DNA from: Colias croceus
Taxonomy: Eukaryota > Arthropoda > Insecta > Lepidoptera > Pieridae
Reading direction: 5' to 3'
Assembly (NCBI RefSeq): GCF_905220415.1
Contig: NC_059548.1
Location: forward strand, 1,428,501-1,492,500
Length of the DNA stretch: 64,000 bases
Shown: piece after piece, positions 24,903-36,900 of the stretch
Numbering within the stretch: the stretch's first letter is position 1
Layout of the letters: every line of letters starts with the position of its first letter
The notes under the pieces: model-generated
The model's database searches: none
Seen by the model: the letters and a program-made list of their open reading frames with translations, nothing else
What the model was told of the DNA's origin: nothing
Translations under genes and position numbers: made by a program

Positions 24903-27900
24903 TCACACGTGCTGCACGTACTCCGGGTTGAGGAAGCTGAAGCCCATGAACTCGGTCTGGTCGAGGTTCATCATGAACAGCTTGTCGGTCGGCGTCAGCT
25001 CCGTCTTCTCGCCCGTGAACTGCTTGTCGAAGTTCGACACGTCCTTGCGGTGTTTCTGCGAATTGGGAAATAAGTAATTAATAAACACTAGATTTCCGCC
25101 TGCGGCTTCGCCCGCGTTTTCAAAGAAAAACCCGTTCCCGTGGGATTTTCTGGATAAAATCTAGTCTATGTTGCTCAGTGAAGATGCAGCTTTCTAATGG
25201 TGAAAGAATTTTTGAAATCGGTCCAGTAGTTTATGCGAGAAAACCATACATACATACATACATACATATACATAATTACATAATTACAAACCTTACCTCT
25301 TTATAATATTATTATTACATTATTAATTAATAAACATAACAACGTTACAAATATAAAAAAATAATTCTGTAGGTAGTCGCTTGTAATAAGAAATGAGTGT
25401 GTGTGTCCACGCCTGAATATGCACGTTTCATATTTGTTATTGGGCAAATCGTCATCATTATGCGTATTTATGTGTGTGTGATTATCTGCATACGATATGG
25501 ATATTGGTGTGATTTCACGTGTGTATACGTTATTTGTAAATATGTACGTTACATATCTCTCTGTGTATGCATGTTTGTGTATTTGTATCCTTATCTATGT
25601 ATAAGCATGCGCATAATATGTGTGTCTGTGTCTGTCTGTCTGTCACTCACGATCTTAGGCTTGAAGGGCGGCTGCACATCCCTGGCCTCGACCCGTGCCC
25701 AGTCGATCCTGCGGAAGAACGGGTGTGTGCGCACGTCCTCCTCGCCGCGCGACCCGCAACCGAGACGCTTTAGCGGAACCTTCGTTAGGAACGACTTGCA
25801 CGCATCTTTCGCTTCCTGCAAGATGATGATCGTATTTAATAAAAAAACGACGTGTGTCACTCGGGGACTGCCGCGGTAAAGCTATTGCATGCTATGCCTT
25901 CAAGCCACACATCTGCCCGTCGGAATGGGGAGCGTGAGGTTTTTTCGTTACGGAATTTCTCGATTCGGTCCCCGCGCTCAAGGCCCGCGATAGAAGCTAT
26001 GCAATAGCTTAAAATAATACATTAAGAAATAAATTATAAAATTTATTGTCATCACTACAATAAAACACACACAAATCAATAAAAGAAACTTATATGTACA
26101 TAACTAATTACAAAATATACATACAAATATTTAACACTGTACGATTCGATATCAATGTCTTCGTCTATATACAGTATATGGTATCATCGCGTAAATTATT
26201 TAGAACAAAAATGTATATCATTATTATACTATAGAAAAAGAAATGGTCCTAAATAAGACCCTTGAGGTACTCCTAAAAGAAATTCCAGAGGTCAAGAGAA
26301 TTTTGTAAATTTGACAGCGAACAACGAATTTAAGATTTTATTCAATGTTAAATTTCAACAATGAAATATAAAAAATCGGTGGAATATAATTGTTTTTTAT
26401 GAAAAGAAAATTATTTACTTCATCGAATGCTAACAAAAAATCTGTATTCACAGCAATTGCTGTTTGATTTTCTGGAGTACCTTAATCTAGCTAAAGAGCA
26501 TAAGAAAGGTTACCACAAAAATTGGAGCAATCTTTCTTATGTACTGCACAAGTTAAAACTCTACTACTTCTTAAAAACTCAATTGTTTATTTACCTATCC
26601 ACAAAGCCACAAACCTTGCTCAGAGTCTTCGGATACGACACGCTATTGTCCGTTATAGCAGCGAACAGTTCCTCTTCATCCTCCCCATCGAACGGCGGCT
26701 GTCCCACCAGCATCTCATACAAGAGCACCCCATACGCCCACCAATCCACAGATTTCCCATACGGCTGGTACAGAATAATCTCCGGAGCGATATAATCTGG
26801 TGTACCACAGAAGGTCTTGGTGGTTTTGTCGCCCGTAATGCCCTCTTTGCACATGCCGAAGTCAGCGATCTTGATGTGGCCATCTTGGTCGAGGAGGACA
26901 TTGTCGAGCTTTAGATCTCGGTAGATAATGCCGCGGGAGTGCAGAAAGAAGAGGCCTATTGCGATCTCAGCCGCGTAGAAGCTGAAAAGTTGAGATTTTA
27001 ATGATTATAATATTTAGAGCTAGCGCGCAAGAGCAACTTTTGTCTCCGCAACTATTTTGTCTCTCCCATCAACTCTATGGGCTAGTAAGAAAGTGCGCGC
27101 ACGTAGCGACGCAACTTCCTATAGAGTTGATGGGAGAGACAAAATAGTTGCGGAGACAAAAGTTGCTCTTGCGTGCTAGCTCTTGTAGAAACTTGTGAAT
27201 TGGTTATGCCATCGAGACAAAGGTGATGAAATTGGTGGCTCTAAAAATGTCACTTGCTACAGGAATTCTGCTGTTTTATTATTTTTTATTTTAAAAATAA
27301 GAGTTTTAATGAAAATACAAAACATGAGATGCCGGTGTATACTCTGAATCATTTTTGGAGCATCTAATAGACTTGCTTCATTAATAAAACGGCGTAGCTA
27401 AAATTCGTTCCAACAATTTGTTACCGATATAGTGACAGGTAAGAATTTGAGTGAAAATATATTAGATATTGCAAATGTTATCGTATTTGAAAAGGACAAT
27501 GAGAAAATTTTGATCTTAATGGGAGAAATTAAACTTACACAGCCACCGGTTCCTTGAATTTGCCGCACTGCTGGATCTGGAACATGAGATCTCCGCCGTT
27601 CACGTACTCCATCACGAAGTACAGACGATCCTATGAAATTAATTTAATATTTGTAATATTGATCAAAGTTAAGGGATCACTCTAACCCTATAGATACTTA
27701 ACACACATATAATAAGTTAAATTCTTACTATTGTCTTAAAATTATCGTCGCCATGTAACACTGAGAATCGCAGATGATCCGTAGTCTAGTTTTTCTATTT
27801 CTACTGAAATGCCAAACCAATGAGTAGACAAATTTCCATAGATAATATTCTACTTCCTTTTGACTCACCATAGTCTGGAAGCAAGAATGCAGTTGCACCA

Positions 27901-30900
27901 GGAACGGCGGCTTGCTGCTGAGCGCCAGAACACGCTTCTCCACCATAGTGCATTCCACATCATCGTCCTGTATGATGATGTCCTTCTTCAAGATCTTGAT
28001 GGCGTACAGTTCATCTGTTCCACGACGTTCCGCTAGCATCACCTGGAATATGTATAAAGTTGAATATTTATAAAAAATATACAATATACGGTCGAATTGA
28101 GAACCTCCTCCTTTCTTTAAAGGCGGTTAAAAATACAAAGGTACTTTGTAAGCTGTGTCAAAGATGTTGGATATTAGATATGGTCAGGGATTCAGATTAC
28201 TATGTTTCACACATAGAGTAAAATTTTATTTTTCTTCTATTTATTGGTTAGTCAAAAAGATATTCTTTCTAAAGAACATTGGTCATGTATTTGCATTTTA
28301 CTAAAAACGTATCATTTCGGAATTTGATAAGTTGTCGAAAGTTTCACGTTTATTCGTTAATAATTGATCGTATTGATAAGCTTGTAATTTTTCATTTTCA
28401 GCGAAATTTCATAACAACATGATTGAGAAATGAATGAATTTTCACAAAGACAAATGAACAGCAAACGTTCCAACCCACCTTTCCAAAGGATCCTTTGCCC
28501 AGTACCATAATAAAGTTGAAATCAGTCGCTCGGATGACGTCAGCGGCTGCCATATTATGGGGCACCTCTCGATCAGGCGGTGGAGGTCGACGGGCCTGAA
28601 CGTTGGTCGCCTTCATTTGGTTCTTTAACTGAGCCAAGTCAGCGCCTTCTTCTGGCACAGGGACGTTGTAGTAGTCACCTTCCTCTTGGGTGAGGAGTTT
28701 GAACCAGCCGTCCGCGGGAGCCTTCATCAGCTCAGATATCCCGAACGAGAGGGAGCCCATGAAGTCGTTGCGGGAAGTACGATCCCAATCCCAAATCTGT
28801 AACGCATATGGCTATGCTGTGAGACGAAGGCAGATTAGAAATAGTTCAGATGTTATAGAGGAGGAAATTTTAAACATGAATAGTAACGATTAAAAAAATG
28901 TTACATATTCAAATATATTAGATATTTATATTTATACTAGCGGTCCGCCCCGGCTTCGCCCGTGGTACCTACATGTTTAAACTATCCTATCTCTCAAGTT
29001 GGATCGAACTGCACATGGTGTGCGAATTTTATTATAATCGATTAAGTGGTTTAGGAGTCCATTGAGGACAAACATTGTGACACGAGATTTATATATATTA
29101 AGATGATGTTTGTAGTGAAATATTACCCAAGTATAAAAAATTCGGTGTACTGATTTTATGAATCAAGGCTAGCGAACGATAATTTTTAGGCAAAAAGACC
29201 TCTCCATATATGGTGAAATAAATAAATAAAATCTTCAGCTTTAAAATATTAATATGGATATTCTTATTTGACTGTTTCTTCTACCAATTAACGTGTTTAA
29301 TACAATTTCTCGTTACCTCAAGCAGCAACCGCCTGTCCTTGTCCTCAGGCTTGAGATCGAAGGTGAGCGTCTCATTCCACTCCGGATTCAACGTGCTGCG
29401 GATCGTCTTGGTTTTTTTCTTGACATTGTCCGAGTCCGGGATCAGTTTGAGCTTCACGTAGGGGTCGGACAGGCCGTTCGGGTCCATCGGTATCAGGTTG
29501 CGGCCCTGCTTCACTGTGAACGCGTGACGGGTTAAGTGTACCGTCTTCAATGTTAAGAATTGTGTGATTAAGGTTGCGTATATTGGGTAACGTACCCGAA
29601 TGTTATTAGTTTATGATATAATAGTACGTTGATATTGGACATTGCAAAATCTTAAGGATAAATCTGGCAACGAGAGAATCAAGAAATTTTCATAAGAAAA
29701 AGCTATCTTCAATAAAAACGGTACGGTACAGATATTTAAACTTTTTATTTAAGATATTTAACTTTTTATTTATAGTAAACCAAAAAAGTACATAGTCTTT
29801 ATTTTGTGATACTCAGACAATATTTCCAATTGATCCATACTCTCTAAATCATTTTGGTTGATTCTGATTACCCAAACCACCTCAATGAAATGTGGGAATA
29901 TATAAATATTATATTGAATTTGCAAGCAAAAAACTGGTTAGTACATTCTTACTATTCAGATTACCTAAGAGGTAGCGCGCACGAGCAACTTTGTCTCCGC
30001 AACTATTTTGTCTCTCCCAGTTAGTATGAAAGTGCGCGCGGTGCGGAGCGACTCCCCATACAATTGATGGGAGAGACAAAATAGTTGCGGAGACAAAAGT
30101 TGCTCTTGCGCGCTAGCTCTTAACTAGGCGTGTGTTAATATTGACTCTATATTTTTTCTTTGTACATATTTTTTATAACATATCATTCTAATCTACGTAA
30201 CTCACCGACTACAGTGAGCTTGTTGCCGACACACGACACGGTGAGCTGTATGCGCCCGCGCCGCTCTGTGTGGTCGCAGCCGCAGAGGTTCGGCACCGAC
30301 TCCTCGCACCGCTTGTGCACGTTCATGTCGCATGCTGTTGTTTTATTGTTGTTTAGTATTTAGATAATTTGTGTGGTATATTGTTGGAATTCAGAAGGGC
30401 GCTGTAGCGAAGCTTGAAAGTGAACTTGAAGCTTTTAGTGGCATGGAAGTCGTACCATAAAATAAAAGTATGTTGCAAAATGGAATTTAAACTAGCATAT
30501 GGAAATAATTTTGCCTGTTAATTGAATATACCTTCACTTCTGCTGATGACAATTTTCTCTTAAATCCCAATGCATTTCTACCACAAAGTTATCGATATAA
30601 TATGTACTATAATGTACTATAATGTAATATTATACTATTATAATATTATATTAATATAATATTGTCCACGCGTTAAAAACGTGGAAAAAATCCTAACGAA
30701 GAAACATAAAAGATTTTGAGTGTGAATCAAATACTGAAAAAATATAACATTCCAACATTAGTATTTCTATTAATCAATTATTTACGACAAAACAATACCT
30801 TTTCAAAAACCTCATATGTAACATTAAAATAGAAAATATCTAGGTCATTCGATGTGATTTACGTTATACAAAAAAACTAGCTTTTAGTGCAGTGCAGTTG

Positions 30901-33900
30901 CTAATGATGCGTTTCTATGTGAAAGTGCTAAAGTGTAATTATAGTGAAAAAGCTTTCGTTCCTTGAATTAAATAGTTCTTATACTATTAGCGATCTAATG
31001 AAAAATCTGAAGTAATTTGTTAACTTGGCTTGTAATCTAACAAGTTTTAAATAAGATTGTATAAAGTATAGTATTTTATTAGAAAGAAAGAAACCATTTA
31101 TTCCAATTCCACAAAACACACACAACAATGGCATTGTAAATTTTAAATAGTAACAGAAAAAATAAATTCACATATTATCATTATTATTATTTACTAGAAC
31201 GAGGCATAGGTTATCATTATTATGAAGAAGATATGAAAATATTATATGTGCATAATGTCCAATGATAAAGGATACTTAATAATTTTATTCCAATACGAAT
31301 ACATTATGTATGTGTATTTATATATATGTATATGTTTATTTTCATATTGTAATATATATGTTTGCATCTATTTATATAGTGATTATATTATGTATGTATA
31401 TTTGTATGCTTTATATATTTTTATATAGATTTATATATAGATTTTTACTTTTTTTTTCTGTTTTTAGTGCACTTTGCCCTGTTTTTTTATTACTTTTGCA
31501 CTGCGTCTCCTTGTCCACCAGGTTGTCTGGAAGAGATCGCTGTCTGAGCGATAAGACCGCCTGTTGTGCTCTTTTATTAACAATGTATTGTGTCCTAATA
31601 CTTGTACTTTTCTCTGTGGTGCACAATAAAGTATTTTTGTTTGTTTGTTTGTTACGACAGTGGAACTATATGATAAAAAGTAAAGCTTAAAGAAGACTGT
31701 TAAGCGTATTGTTATGATGGATCATGATATTATTTATGATGATTAGTGTCTTCCGTGTTTGTTTTAACACTAGTATTCAATTAAAGAAATTAAAGAATTT
31801 ACATTACGTATTATATTGGTAGTATTTAAGACTGATCATCTGAAACATATTATACATTTTTATTACCTATTTAATAATTGTTATTAATCTGAAACTATAC
31901 ATTCTGTTTACGTATTTAATAACTTTTGTATGAACTCATAAGGGAAGGCACTGTTTTCTGAGACACAGGTAGGTGTCTTCCGTGTTTGTTTTAACACTAG
32001 TATTCAACTAAAGAAATTAAAGAATTTACATTACGTATTATATTGGTAGTATTTCAGACTGATCATCTGAAACATATTATACATTTTTATTATCTATTTA
32101 ATAATTGTTATTAATCTGAAACTATACATTCTGTTTACGTATTTAATAACTTTTGTATGAACTCATAAGGGAAGGCACTGTTTTCTGAGACACAGGTAAT
32201 AACCTAGTTCAGAAGGCAGAGCAAAATTGTGAACCGAATATTATGTAAAATTTGCTAATAAATATTATTTTATTTTTATTTTGTTTATACTTTTAATATT
32301 CAATAGAACGCGATTAAAAATCGATTAAAGCCTTTCACCCTAAAAGCTTAAAGCCCTTGTAATTCCCCGAAAAATACTGTCATGCACATGCATTCGAGTT
32401 AACACTTTGCGCGCAGCTGCCGGCGCATAAATTATCACGAACCATTACAATGTTGTCCATTAGTAAATACTTGGACAGGATTAGTGACATATTCAGTGCG
32501 AAGTATATTAAAGTGGATATTATAGCTTATCTAAAGTTAAAGCGTGCAAGATTATGCTATCGTGCAATTGCTATTTGGCAAGTATTAAAAATCTTCTCAA
32601 AAATTGTCATGAGTAAATTTTTCAATATGAACAGTTAAAATGATAATCAATTAATTCTCTCGTATCAGAATTCAATGGTTTAATGTAAATCTAAACGTCT
32701 TATACTTTAATAAGATTACCTATACTTGTCAAACAGCAGATGCAAGCGTAACAAAGGGAGTTCGTTAATCAAGAAACATTAAACACAATCAATTACGCAG
32801 GCGGGAGCGAAACAATCGTGGAAAATAACTAAATGAAACAAATTAAAATTGAATGAAGCAAGAAATATGATGCGATAAGACAAAAGTAATTTAATTTATC
32901 CAACGGAACAGTGGGATCTTCAATGCCTCTGACAGTTCAATTTAATATCGAAACGGTAGAGACACCTTTGTTTTCCTCGATTTTCGTGCAAGCGGATGTC
33001 AAAATCTAAATAGATAGGGAGGCGAGGTAGCTAAATGGCGTAATTAAACGGCGCCGTCGAGACTTATCAAAATCGATAGATAAAATAATTTCGAAAAGAA
33101 AAGCTTCTATGGTAAAAACCATTTTAGCGGTGGGTTTGGCGTGTACGGATTTACAAAAATGTAAAAAAAAATAGTTACTTGGGCATTCTCGAGCGCGTCA
33201 GATATTCATACTACGTATGCCCCAAGTGCCTCTGATAACAACGGTATACTAATCTGCCGGTTTGCGTGGTGGGGCTAGGCATACTAATTCGTCAAAAATG
33301 CACAAAAAAAAAATTTACTCGAGCGCGTCAGATTTTCGGATGGGGTGTTAAGTAGGCCCCAAGGAAGCTCCCCTTAAAAAAACTGACGATTTCGGCGTGA
33401 CGATAAGTTACGATGAATTTTTGAAAATGCAGAAAAAAAAAGTCCTTTTGAAATACTCGAGCGCGTCAGATTTTCATAGGGGAGGTTTATCTCGGTCTCC
33501 TGAAAGCATATTTTCTTAATCTGACAAAAATGTTGGTGGGTTCTCTTAATCTGACCGAAAAAGGTTTGAGAGTTTCTTTTTTTTAATCATCGTTATTTCA
33601 TATCAATTTTTCATAACACCCTCAGTTTTCGAGATATACTCAAAAAACCGGGAGTTTGAGTTTTTATGATGCTTCAAGTCAAAAAGTTTTAACTTTGGAC
33701 AAAAATTTAAAGAGACCTTTTTTGTGTAAAATAAAATTACCTTTTTTGTTTATTCAAACTTTTTTTTTGTAAAATGTATCGTTCGCGACTTATATACTGC
33801 AACGCGTTTTTCGGAAGACGAAATGGCTCCTCCAGACTTCCGGTCACGCGGAAACCGGCAGATTTTGTATTTTTAGTAAGTTTTAGATTATATTCTTCAA

Positions 33901-36900
33901 AATAAAAATAAAAACAATCGCGCTCGAGAATGCCGGATTAACGTTTTTTTTTTACAAGTTCGCGACCCTATAACTTGGCGGCGTCAAGGACTTATCGTCA
34001 GATTAGTTAAATTTAGTCTTAAAACACTAAAATCAACCCCCAATATCTTAATCTGACGCGCTCGAGTATTTCAGACTATCGATTTTTTTTTACTAATCTG
34101 ATCGTCTATCCTGGGCGCGCGTCACTACTTAAAGAGCTAAATAGTTAACAAGGTTGTTCTATTAGGTCTAAGGTATCTCTCATATCTTAAACTGCCACGC
34201 TCGAGTATTGCAGAAAATTCCCCTCTTCGCCTCCCTATCTAAAAGGTATACAACGGGTTTGTTTATTGTCAAGTCAACAAGTCAGTGCAGTCAACATTTT
34301 GCGGCCGTGTTGGACATCTACACATCGATCAGTGTTCAAGTCTCCGCCATTGAACCAGTATACGTCTCTAACACCGTCATGTACCTCCACACTTATATCC
34401 CTGGTGCGCTAGACCGTGTAGCATCGAGCCACAGTGGTCGCAAAACGTGGGAGCTATAAATGTCCAATTGTTCCATTTGTGGGGAGCGTACGCGGCCTTT
34501 GGAAAATAAGAACAATGAAAACAAGCTGATAGATGAAAGAAAAGAGCGTGTGTGTCGAGCACACGTGTGAGAAGTGAAACTTCTTGGGCAAGATTCAAAG
34601 ATACCAAAATCTGTCTTACTCCATGAGGTGACGGAATTGCTTTGAAATTTTAATCTGAACGTGCGTAAAGAAGTTTCACTTCAAGACTTGGCTAGAGAGT
34701 AAGATAAAGATAGCGTGGACGGCACCAGCGAGCTGCGAATGAAGAGAAGCGTTAAAGCGAAGCTCCGTAGCCCGGAGTACCTTGACACTTGAGGCCCTGG
34801 TGGAGGAGCCCGTAGAGCAGCGAGCCGCAGTGGTCGCAGAACGTCGGCGACGAGTACGTGCACGATTTGAAGTTGTGCCTGGTACGAGTGTCCTGTTGTG
34901 GTACATATAGAATACTTCTGTTTTAATCTAGAATATGACCAAATCAAATGCTTTACCCAGTTCGCTTCCATGCTGTGAATACGTTTTCTTCAGTCAACGC
35001 ATTGAACTGATCTTCAAAATATTTATGCAATATTACTTTACCATTAGTCTTACCATTTAACTATTACCAACCTTACTTATTAACTACTTTATCCAAACAT
35101 AAGTTAAGTAGATAAATGTTATTTCTATAATTGATTAACAGCATTCCTTACTATTTTACACCAAATAAACACGAAATAATTTTCTAGAATTTATATTTTA
35201 GGTTTTATGGCATTCAAATGCTTTATAAATATAAATTTATAAAGAATAGAAAAAATTCGATCACGAGGCGGGACTCGAACCCGCATCCTTTCGCGCCATT
35301 CCGGGGCGGATGCCTGACCAACTCAGCCACTCGTGACCCGCCAGAGCAATCGAATTTATTCTATTATGAGAGTATTTATATAATAAAATTTATATAATAA
35401 TTTTCTAGTCAAATTTCCGTTTGTTTTGCCTTTATTTTAGAAACTTATCCGCTTATTTAAATTCAGTAAAATCCCTGCGCAATCATAATCGCAGCAATAT
35501 GCGCCATAAAAGTGAATGTACAACATCCTGTTTTTGGGAATAAAACCTTTATGGTCCATAAACGGGCCCGACACGCGATAAACATAACACTTGAAGGATT
35601 TTTAGTAAGGACCCTTTAACGAAATTATAGACCCTAGAATTGGACATAAACACTATCTTATATCTAGTAGAATGTAGATAACAATAACAAAACCGAATTG
35701 TCTTTTTGTAAAAGAATCTGTCGGAAAAATAAACATACAAATCTATACTAATATTAAAGAGGAAAGGTTTGTATGTATGTATGTATGGTTTTCACGCATA
35801 AACTACTGGACCGATTTTGATGAAATTTGGCACAGACAATCTTCCTGAGAAAGAACATAGGCTACCTTTTATTGCAAAATATGTACCATAGGCGAAGCCG
35901 GGGCGGACGGCTAGTCATTAATACAATCTATGAATAAAATGAAGTCCCATGTCCCCATCTCGTGATTATACATATAATTTTTTCAACAGATGCTATAGCA
36001 TGCAATTTAAGCTGATTTCCAATTCTTTAGCTATATTCCAATAAAAATGTTAGTATTGTTATTAAATTTGTAATGTGGGCAACAATTCAATTTTTCAATG
36101 CCTTTGACAATCCACCAAAACATTCGTCAACTTTCACCAATAACGTTCTTTGCTCCAAAAATCCACTACCCATAAGCCAGCCAAAAATCTCCAACTTTCT
36201 ATCAAAATTGCTTCCAAACTTTTATCGAGATTAGTTTAACCATGCACAAAGCAGGCATCTACAGATTATACGGATAGCCAAATTCTCTCACAGATTAACC
36301 GCACTTTTTTACAGGAACCATTAAAACTTTTTGATTGTTTCTCCGATAAACTTTGGCGCGAATTACTAGGAGGTGTCAATTCGTGGCGCGAATATTTTAG
36401 GCTTGAAATTGAGTTAATGTTATTTGTATTTTTTAATGCGTAAATAATGGAGTTCATGTTGACTTTTCTTTCTTTATTATTTGTTTTTATTTCTAGGGGT
36501 GTTACTATTTATTCATACTGAAGAGTTTATGGTTACACAAATTTGATAAATTGCTATCAAGAATACTGCATGAATTTTATACGCCAATGAGGAACTTTAT
36601 CTTTTTATATTCTCAAGTAATGTTCTATTAGAATAAAACTAACATTTTCAACTTAATTTTCACATTATACACCGGAAAAAAACATTTTATAGGTATTCGC
36701 CATATTATAACTATTACTAGCTTACCACCCGCGGCATCGCCCGCGCAGTCAAAGAAAAAACCCGCATAGTTCCCGTTCCCGTAGGATTTACGGGATAAAA
36801 CCTACCCTATTTCCCGGGGTAATAAGTAGCCTATGTCCTTTCTCGGGTATCAAAATATCTCTATACCAAATTTCATGCAAATTGGTTCAGTAGTTAAGGC

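Larger units (their letters stand above)
30335..34384 (-). other. PKC intron between C1B and C2 exons
   Basis: About 4 kb holding a LINE tail, a 227-bp tandem duplication and a 1.2-kb TIR element, each listed separately. AT-rich simple sequence fills 30596-30662 and 31300-31440. I see no gene. Confidence 0.6.

Noticed and set aside
25397..25879. 160-codon plus-strand frame over a PKC exon
   Set aside because: Its left half is a TGTGTG/TATGTA-rich simple stretch and the right half is antisense to the 25651-25815 kinase exon.
32450..32638. 62-codon plus-strand frame in a PKC intron
   Set aside because: It starts with ATG but shows no homology, no splice sites and a composition typical of AT-rich DNA.
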